From CAYXTW01 sp964452645 (GTDB taxonomy: Bacteria; Zixibacteria; MSB-5A5; GN15; PGXB01): a stretch of DNA of 64,000 nucleotides. Positions 1 through 6,061 of the stretch are shown one piece after another (positions within the stretch are counted from its first letter, which is position 1; each line of letters begins with the position of its first letter). Below the pieces are notes generated by a model. It was not told the DNA's origin. It saw only the letters and a list, made by a program, of their open reading frames with translations, and did not search any database. Position numbers and translations under genes: made by a program. Location: contig CAYVMO010000003.1 in assembly GCA_964452645.1 (NCBI GenBank), forward strand, positions 1 through 64,000, in the 5' to 3' direction.

Positions 1-110
1 CGGCGGGTCTGAGGACCCGCCGACCACATTCATTGACACATCAAGAATATTTGTGCGCGGCACATGTCCACATGTGCCGCGGAATCCGGCAGATGTGGAC
101 ATCTGCCGGA
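1..110. repeat. Three consecutive hairpins
   Basis: Three perfect inverted repeats follow each other: arms 1-9 and 14-22 (cggcgggtc/gacccgccg), 57-66 and 71-80 (gcggcacatg/catgtgccgc), and 85-94 and 101-110 (tccggcagat/atctgccgga). The stems differ in sequence, but the apex of each holds GAGGAC, GTCCAC or GTGGAC. The first is cut by, or starts at, the window edge. None is followed by a T-run, so they do not look like intrinsic terminators. They resemble dispersed REP-like intergenic elements; function unknown. Confidence 0.75.
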
Positions 111-414
111 TACGATTTTTATTAATAAAAATGGCTTCGTTTCGCATATTTAAGGAATCCTTTTTTGGGCGTTTTTCCGGTTGAAAAACGATGTAAGTGG
201 TTGAGGGAATGGAAAATAGGCGAAAATGGCTTTGGCCTAAAAAGCCATTTAAGCGGATTTGATTTTGGGCCTTAAGATTGATCGCAAAGTCAATTCGGTG
301 GTTCGGATTTTTCATATATTTTCCCTTTTGTGTTTCTATATAAGGGTGAGAAGTTGGGATTAACACCGATATAGTTAAGATTTCGTGAAAAGCCCTTTTA
401 AATATCAGATGATC

Positions 415-496
415 GTCAGGATCGCCCTTCGGGATAAAATCCCTTCGGGCCCTTCGACATTTCGCCGGGATCAGTGTCTCAGGCAGGGATCCTGAC
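415..496. repeat. Dispersed repeat bounded by GTCAGGATC / GATCCTGAC
   Basis: The segment opens with gtcaggatc (415-423) and closes with its reverse complement gatcctgac (488-496). Inside are two direct copies of cccttcggg (425-433, 441-449). The first 15 bases recur at 906-920. The layout suggests a foldback dispersed element; whether it is mobile or structural cannot be told from here. Confidence 0.55.
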
Positions 497-780
497 CTAT
501 GAAAATCAAATTCTGCACCCAATCGATGTTGATTTGCGGTGCGACCCCTTATATAGAAACATGAAAAAGGATTGATTTGGAAAAGTGTATTTCACAATAT
601 CGTTATGGCCATTTCGAAACGAAGCCATTTTTCGCCTGGGAAAGGGAAATAATAAAGATGTTAAAATATGCGAAACGAACCCAATTCATCGGACTAGCAA
701 CCGCCATAACCGGTTACACGGATTTTTGTTGGTAAAAATGACAAGAAATGACATTTTATTGCTGAAATAACACCATATTC

Positions 781-806
781 GCTGGTGCACGAGGACGTAC
801 ACCAGC
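781..806. repeat. Hairpin with GAGGAC apex
   Basis: Arms gctggtg (781-787) and caccagc (800-806) enclose an apex containing GAGGAC, the same hexamer found at the apex of the first hairpin of the window. It probably belongs to the same hairpin family as the three at 1-110. Confidence 0.6.
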
Positions 807-905
807 CACGAAATATGAAAAAGGACTGATTTGGAAATGCTATTTTTAACTAATTCACTACGACGTAATTACCGGCGATGTCAAATTGAATCATCACCCC
901 ACCCC

Positions 906-948
906 GTCAGGATCGCCCTTCACTTTGTTCAGGACCTTCGGCAGGGCT
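906..948. repeat. Second, partial copy of the GTCAGGATCGCCCTT repeat
   Basis: Bases 906-920 match 415-429 exactly. The rest diverges (cactttgttcaggaccttcg) and no closing GATCCTGAC arm is present before the stop codon of the neighbouring gene, so this looks like a truncated or rearranged copy. Confidence 0.5.
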
Positions 949-955
949 CGCTAAC

Positions 956-1462
956 TTACTTATCGTCATCGTCGATGCGGAGGAGGGCGTGGAGAATGCC
1001 CATCGGGCTTTCGCCCATAGATAGCACGGCCAGTTCGTCCGAACGCTTCTTGTCGTGCTCGAATTTCTTTTTCAATCGTGTTTCGTAGGCCTGCTTGAGG
1101 ACTTCAAGGAGTTTTTCCAAATCATAAGGTTTGGCCAGATAACCGAAGGCGCCCAGTTTGGTGCATTCCACCGCCGAATCGATGGAGCCGTGGCCGGTCA
1201 GGATGATAACCTCGAGCCATTTGTGCTTCTTTTTCAACTTCGCGAGCACTTCGGTGCCGTCCATACCCGGCATTTTCAAATCAAGGAGGGCCAGGTCGAA
1301 TTTTTTCGATTTCGTGGCCTTAAGAGCTTCCTCACCATTGGTTGCGGTGGTAATATCGAAATCGCGAATCTCCAACCGTCTGGCTATGGACTGAAGAAAA
1401 TCCACCTCGTCATCGACGATGAGAATTTTGATTTTTTTCGTGGTTTCCGAATTTTCAGCCAT
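956..1462 (-). CDS. Stand-alone response regulator receiver (REC) protein
   Basis: A 168-residue cytoplasmic receiver protein. Residues 11-130 form a REC domain: acidic pair Asp17-Asp18, phosphoacceptor Asp61 (in LLDLKMPG), Thr89 and Lys111 (in LAKPYD). After the domain there is only a charged helical tail of about 40 residues, with no DNA-binding or enzymatic output domain. It is the last gene of a four-gene minus-strand operon headed by a histidine kinase, 26 bases after the receiver-transporter fusion, whose receiver it resembles (both read LTGHGS and KMPGMDG). It may act as a CheY-like messenger or phosphate sink for the same kinase. The REC assignment is certain; partner and output are inferred. 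Confidence 0.9.
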   Translation of the reverse strand: MAENSETTKKIKILIVDDEVDFLQSIARRLEIRDFDITTATNGEEALKATKSKKFDLALLDLKMPGMDGTEVLAKLKKKHKWLEVIILTGHGSIDSAVECTKLGAFGYLAKPYDLEKLLEVLKQAYETRLKKKFEHDKKRSDELAVLSMGESPMGILHALLRIDDDDK

Positions 1463-1488
1463 AATAATTTCCTCTTATATAAAATATA

Positions 1489-3522
1489 TTAAAATCCAAT
1501 AAAACGCCAGTAGCCGAAAAATACCCAGAACCATAATACAAGAAACGAGAGTATCAGGATAATGGAACCATGTTTCAAAAAATCGCCCAGGCTTACGAGC
1601 TGCTCGCCAGTCAGCGGATCTTTAGCCATAGCATAGGCGATGGCGTTGTTGGGTGTCCCGATTATCAACATGTGGGCGAACGAAGAGGCGAAGGCGGTCG
1701 CAAAGCCTATCATCCAGGGATTGGTGGCGGATATACTCGCCATGGGAATCGTGATCGGCCCGATGGCCGAGACGGTTGCGCCGTCACTCATAAAATTGGT
1801 GCATATTCCGGTAAATATACTGGTCGCAACGGCGAGCCCTTCGCCGGCTCTCAAAAATGCCGGCAGAATATTAATAAAGCTGTCGGCCAGATACAGCGCG
1901 GCACCGGTGACGGCGAGGCCTTTGCCGAGGGCGGCGGCGCTGGCGTAAAGGGCGACAACGTCCCAGGGAATGGCGGCGATATCTTTCCATTTCAGGATAC
2001 GCAGGATATTCAGAATAACGATGCACAATATGACCGGTCCGCCCATACCGAATATATCACTGGTCGTGATCCAGAGAGCGATTAGAACCAGCAGCACAAT
2101 AGCGGTTATATATTCGTTCCTGTTCATCGGGCCGATTTTTTTCGAAGCCTGGCTTACGATAGAAGAAATATTGAGTTGCTTAACCGCCAGTTTTTTTCGG
2201 AAAACAAAGAAAAAATAGGTGGCGATAACAAAGCCCATGACCGGAACAAATGGTAGTCCATAAGTCACCCACTGACCGAAAGTCGGAGCGATGCCGTAAT
2301 CGGAAAGCAAACCCATCATAACGGCGTTTCTGCCCCCGGCCGCAGGCGAACCGGGTCCCCCGCAGTTGGCGGCGAAGCACAAGGATAAGGCAAACATAAC
2401 CGCCAGAGCCTTATCTTTTTTAATTCCGGCATTTCTAATTGAAGTGGCATAGACCATCATAAACAGGGGCATGATAAATGCGATCAGGGCATGTTCCGAC
2501 ACAAAGGCACAGGCGATACCCAGGAGCGGCAGGAAAATGAATAAAAATTTGGCTATCGATTTGGCCGGTGCCAAAAGCAACAGGCCGATTCGCCGGTCGA
2601 GGCCGGTTTTGCTGATGGCCGACGAAATCGCGAGGACGCCGAAAATGAAAATGACGGCATCCTTGGCGTACGATTGCGCGATGTCATCGGGGCGAAGGAT
2701 GCCAAGGAAATACATAATTACGCCGACAAGAAGGGCGGTAACTCCGACAGGAATCGCTCCGGAAGCCCAAAATAAGGCGGCAATCAATAACACGCCCAGC
2801 ATGACCTTCGCCTTGAAAGCGCTCTGATGGGGTGTGAGATTCTGGTAGATTTTTTTGCCGGTCGTATCCATGACGGATTTCCCAACTTTGTATTTGCTTC
2901 CGTAGTAATCGGCCACTGTTTCACCGTTTTTCATTTTGGCGTAGTCGGCGTAGCCGAAGTGAGGATCGGTAAATTGACCCGTTTTCGGCGATGAGAGAAT
3001 TTCCAGCATCCGTTTGGGGGCGGGCAATAATATGATCGTGATAAAAAGGAGAATACCCAGCATGATAATCCCGGGCCGATTATTATGTGAACCGAGGAGC
3101 CATCTCCAGGTCGAATCCTTGACGACCTGCGGGATTTCGTGCCTCTCCATGGCATGGATTTTCTCGGCACGAGCATCTTCAATTGTAATAATCAATGTCT
3201 CTATATCGCATGGTTTTTCCAGATACGTGTAAGCGTCAAGACGTCCGGTTTCGACCGCCGATTGCGTGCTGCCGTGACCGGTCAGCATGATTACCTGAAT
3301 GGCCGGACGAAATTCTTTCAGTTCTCTTAAGACCTGTTCGCCATCCATACCCGGCATTTTGCGGTCCAGGATAACGACTTCAATATCCATATCATTGCGC
3401 GCGATTTTAATGGCGTCTTCGCCATTATCGAAATCAATCGTATCGTAACCGCGAAGCCTCAGGCGTTTCGTGAGGAAAGTTCGGAATTCTTCTTCATCAT
3501 CGACAATCATTATCTTAGGCAT
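1489..3522 (-). CDS. REC domain fused to DASS-family (SLC13) anion transporter
   Basis: A 677-residue fusion. Residues 1-125 are a complete receiver domain (Asp8-Asp9, phosphoacceptor Asp53, Thr81, Lys103). From about residue 145 to the end it is a polytopic membrane protein with a dozen or so hydrophobic segments and DASS/CitT signatures: the loop CGGPGSPAAGGRNAVMMG in the first half and the related IIGTPNNAIAYAMAKDP loop near the end. DASS proteins carry di- and tricarboxylates or sulfate, usually with sodium; the substrate cannot be told here. There is no frameshift or internal start with a good ribosome site separating the halves, so the fusion looks real. It sits between a CBS protein and a lone receiver in a kinase operon, suggesting that phosphorylation of Asp53 controls transport. 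This is inference; I know of no characterised example. Confidence 0.88.
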   Translation of the reverse strand: MPKIMIVDDEEEFRTFLTKRLRLRGYDTIDFDNGEDAIKIARNDMDIEVVILDRKMPGMDGEQVLRELKEFRPAIQVIMLTGHGSTQSAVETGRLDAYTYLEKPCDIETLIITIEDARAEKIHAMERHEIPQVVKDSTWRWLLGSHNNRPGIIMLGILLFITIILLPAPKRMLEILSSPKTGQFTDPHFGYADYAKMKNGETVADYYGSKYKVGKSVMDTTGKKIYQNLTPHQSAFKAKVMLGVLLIAALFWASGAIPVGVTALLVGVIMYFLGILRPDDIAQSYAKDAVIFIFGVLAISSAISKTGLDRRIGLLLLAPAKSIAKFLFIFLPLLGIACAFVSEHALIAFIMPLFMMVYATSIRNAGIKKDKALAVMFALSLCFAANCGGPGSPAAGGRNAVMMGLLSDYGIAPTFGQWVTYGLPFVPVMGFVIATYFFFVFRKKLAVKQLNISSIVSQASKKIGPMNRNEYITAIVLLVLIALWITTSDIFGMGGPVILCIVILNILRILKWKDIAAIPWDVVALYASAAALGKGLAVTGAALYLADSFINILPAFLRAGEGLAVATSIFTGICTNFMSDGATVSAIGPITIPMASISATNPWMIGFATAFASSFAHMLIIGTPNNAIAYAMAKDPLTGEQLVSLGDFLKHGSIILILSFLVLWFWVFFGYWRFIGF

Positions 3523-3540
3523 TTTGTTACTCCGGTTCGA

Positions 3541-4098
3541 TTATTCACAGTTGCCCCGCATCAATTTAATCTGTTCGGTCAATTCGACGAATAAATCCGA
3601 AAGCCTTAGTAAACCGATGATTTCGCCATTGCGGGAGACAGGTATCGATAGTGTTTGCCACATACATGTCTTGTTTATGGCGTCGATCAGAGCCGCATTT
3701 TCATCGATACATTCGGTAATCGGATGCATAACTTCCTCGACCTTTATCAAAGCCGCCCGCCGGCATAAATCGGACAGGTCGGCCTGAAAGAATTTTATGT
3801 TTTCTTTCAGTGATGATAAGGAATCGGAATGAACGCCGAGCCGGTCGAGCTTATCCAAGTCACCCAAAAAATTAATGTTCAGGCTTAAGGCGTTCAAAAA
3901 TGTCAACTGGCCGATTTTACCGATTATCTTATTTTGTTCATTGACGACCAGAACGGCGCGATAGGGCTGTCGGTCGGCCGGAAGATTTCTCTGGGCTTTA
4001 TCCATCGCCAGGATGGCATCAAGCAAAGTCGCACCCCGTTTGATGACAGGATAAGACTTAACCGATACCATTAAATCTTTGACGAGTTTTTTATCCAT
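3541..4098 (-). CDS. CBS-domain protein
   Basis: A 185-residue soluble protein with two CBS-like halves. The first (about 1-75) has LVKDLMV, a variable loop and AVLVVNEQNKIIGKIGQLTF; the second (about 120-178) has VEEVMHP, IDAINKT and IPVSRNGEIIGLLRLSDLF. CBS pairs bind adenine nucleotides and often gate channels and transporters. The gene lies 12 bases downstream of the histidine kinase and 18 bases upstream of the receiver-transporter fusion, so it is probably a nucleotide-sensing regulator of that transporter or of the kinase. The middle linker (about 75-118) is helical and has no recognised domain. Confidence 0.85.
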   Translation of the reverse strand: MDKKLVKDLMVSVKSYPVIKRGATLLDAILAMDKAQRNLPADRQPYRAVLVVNEQNKIIGKIGQLTFLNALSLNINFLGDLDKLDRLGVHSDSLSSLKENIKFFQADLSDLCRRAALIKVEEVMHPITECIDENAALIDAINKTCMWQTLSIPVSRNGEIIGLLRLSDLFVELTEQIKLMRGNCE

Positions 4099-4110
4099 AT
4101 TTTAATTCCT

Positions 4111-5817
4111 TTAGTGCATTGGGAGCAGGATAGTAAATGTACTGCCCTTATTCAATTCGCTTTTTACCTCAATTTTTCCTCCGAGGTTTTTAATAATACT
4201 GTAGCTGACCGAAAGCCCGAGGCCGGTTCCCTTGCCGACCGGCTTGGTGGTGTAGAACGGCAGAAAAATCCGATTAAGCTGCTCGGTGCTCATGCCTTTG
4301 CCGGTATCGGAAATGGAAATCGATACATTATCGTTTTCAATTGAAGTAACAATTGTGATTTTCCCCGGCGGTTTTTCGATGGCATCGGCGGCGTTATTAA
4401 TAATATTCAGCAGAACCTGCTGAAGTTGATTACTGTCGGTTATGATTTCCGGGAGGTTTGCGCCATAATTTCTGACAATATCGATATTCGAAACGGCCAT
4501 CTCCTGGCCAAGTAAATCATCTACAACCCCATCAAGCAACCTGTTCACATCGTGAGGCTTCATTTCCATTTCGGTTTTTCTGACAAACCTTAAGAGTTTA
4601 TGGGTAATATCGCGGCAGCGGTAGACCGACTTCTGAATTTTGTCCAAATATTCTTTTAGTTCATCGGGATCAATCTTCAGTCCGAATTCGGGATTTAAAA
4701 TATCTTTTATCAATCCGGCTTGCTCGTTTATGACTGCCAGAGGATTATTAATTTCATGAGCGATCCCCGCCGCCAGTTCGCCGACCGACGCTAATTTCGA
4801 GGCGTGTTCGAGCTGGGCCCTGGTTTGGTCGGCGTCCTTTTGAAGAGCCACGAGCTTTTGTGATCGAGTAATGATTATAATCGTCGTCAATATTATTAAA
4901 ATGGCTCCGACGACGATTAGTTTTATTTTGAAGCCGGAAAAGAGACCTTTGCTTTCTTCTGTTGAACCCTGCACCAGTAAAGCCCATTCGGCAGTCCGCA
5001 GCCACGAATAGGCGTAAGTCTGTTTCGAGCCATCGAATTTCGCTTCGTTTGCTCCCAGTCTTGGGGTAACCGGCGGTACGATTGGCGACGGCTCCAACGG
5101 CTTTCCGATGTACGGTGTGACCAGCTGGTAATAACCGTCACGATTCACGATAGATACATAAACTTCACCGGCCCCTTTAAGCGAGCTGATATATTCGTAA
5201 ATCTCTTCGGGGCTTAAAGTTGCCCGCAGGACTACGTATTGATTCTCGATGGTTCGGCTGACCGCAATAGTAAAATGAGGTCTTTGCCTGAAACCGAGAT
5301 AGATGTCGGAAATAATAAAATTATCTTTTTTTTGCCTGAGCGCGATATACCATGATTCCGAACTATAATTGCGTCGTTCCAGTGACGGATACGGTCCTTC
5401 ATAGGCGACCTGAACACCCGAGGAATCGAAAAAGCCGACATCTATAAAGGCCTTACTGTCTCTTTTTAATTTGTCAAGATAGCGGCTCATAGATTCTGGA
5501 GAGGGCGGTAGCTGAAACTTGGGATCATCGATAACATTGTTTAAATTTACGATTCTCTCCGATAGAAACAGGTCAAGCGTATTCGATTGATTTTCGGCAA
5601 TCGCTACCAGATGGAAGCGGCGGCTCTCGGACATCAGGGCGTTATACTGAAAATAGAAATATACGATAAGAATGACCAGGGGCGCCAGATAAGTCGCCAG
5701 CAGGCGGATTAGATGTTTTCGTCTTAGCTCCCGGTAGTGCTCGTCATCGAACGGCAGGATTTCGGAAAAAGATTTAACCTGCCCGGTTGATTTTATAGCC
5801 AACCGAGCCCCCGCCAC
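4111..5817 (-). CDS. Membrane sensor histidine kinase with Cache-type sensor
   Basis: A 568-residue kinase. One transmembrane helix lies at about 37-58, an extracytoplasmic region of 240 residues follows (Cache-like, with VGFFDSSGVQVAYEGPY and the typical SxxWYIALRQ segment), then a second helix at 299-318. The cytoplasmic part has a HisKA domain with phospho-acceptor His354 in GELAAGIAHEINNPLAV and a HATPase domain with N box near Asn471-Asn475, DTGKG at 504-508 and GTGLGLS at 530-536. Cache sensors usually bind small organic acids or amino acids, which fits the co-encoded DASS anion carrier. The annotated start is GTG with a poor ribosome site; a TTG five codons later is possible. It heads the operon and has a clear promoter 70 to 100 bases upstream. 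Confidence 0.92.
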   Translation of the reverse strand: MAGARLAIKSTGQVKSFSEILPFDDEHYRELRRKHLIRLLATYLAPLVILIVYFYFQYNALMSESRRFHLVAIAENQSNTLDLFLSERIVNLNNVIDDPKFQLPPSPESMSRYLDKLKRDSKAFIDVGFFDSSGVQVAYEGPYPSLERRNYSSESWYIALRQKKDNFIISDIYLGFRQRPHFTIAVSRTIENQYVVLRATLSPEEIYEYISSLKGAGEVYVSIVNRDGYYQLVTPYIGKPLEPSPIVPPVTPRLGANEAKFDGSKQTYAYSWLRTAEWALLVQGSTEESKGLFSGFKIKLIVVGAILIILTTIIIITRSQKLVALQKDADQTRAQLEHASKLASVGELAAGIAHEINNPLAVINEQAGLIKDILNPEFGLKIDPDELKEYLDKIQKSVYRCRDITHKLLRFVRKTEMEMKPHDVNRLLDGVVDDLLGQEMAVSNIDIVRNYGANLPEIITDSNQLQQVLLNIINNAADAIEKPPGKITIVTSIENDNVSISISDTGKGMSTEQLNRIFLPFYTTKPVGKGTGLGLSVSYSIIKNLGGKIEVKSELNKGSTFTILLPMH

Positions 5818-5887
5818 CAGAGATATTCATGCCGGATCGGTACAGTCATACTCCGCATTACGGCTATACGCCTTGTAAATCTGCGAA

Positions 5888-5916
5888 ATAATATCAGAAC
5901 CGGACGGGGCTGTCAA
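5888..5916 (-). promoter_or_regulatory. Sigma-70 promoter of the kinase / receiver-transporter operon
   Basis: On the minus strand TTGACA (5916-5911) is followed after 17 bases by TATTAT (5893-5888). Transcription would begin near 5881, giving a leader of about 63 bases to the kinase start. Confidence 0.75.
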
Positions 5917-6061
5917 TAGGAAAAGACGAAAAACGATTATATTAAAAGGTTAATCTGAGTAATGTAAAATGAGTCTTAAGGGAATCTTTAAAAACTATCA
6001 ATCAGGCGGTGTTTAATTCGGGGGTGATTAATCAGGTCCAACTATACGGCGGCCCAGTTGA

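Larger units (their letters stand above)
111..955. other. Repeat-rich intergenic region without a convincing gene
   Basis: No reading frame here looks real; the two short ones (585-770, 831-1088) have low-complexity or shadow-like products. The stretch is rich in structure: a hairpin at 224-250 (aaatggcttt/aaagccattt), a 17-base inverted pair at 128-144 and 615-631, a 16-base inverted pair at 331-346 and 546-561, a 23-base direct repeat with one mismatch at 561-583 and 815-837, a hairpin at 781-806, and two copies of GTCAGGATCGCCCTT at 415-429 and 906-920. It lies downstream of the minus-strand signalling operon. Confidence 0.6.

Noticed and set aside
585..770. Possible short gene in the left intergenic region
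   Set aside because: Low-complexity product, no ribosome site, and it lies across inverted and direct repeats.
831..1088. Open frame opposite the end of the receiver gene
   Set aside because: It overlaps the well-supported receiver gene on the other strand and its product is rich in Arg and Ser, as expected for a shadow frame.
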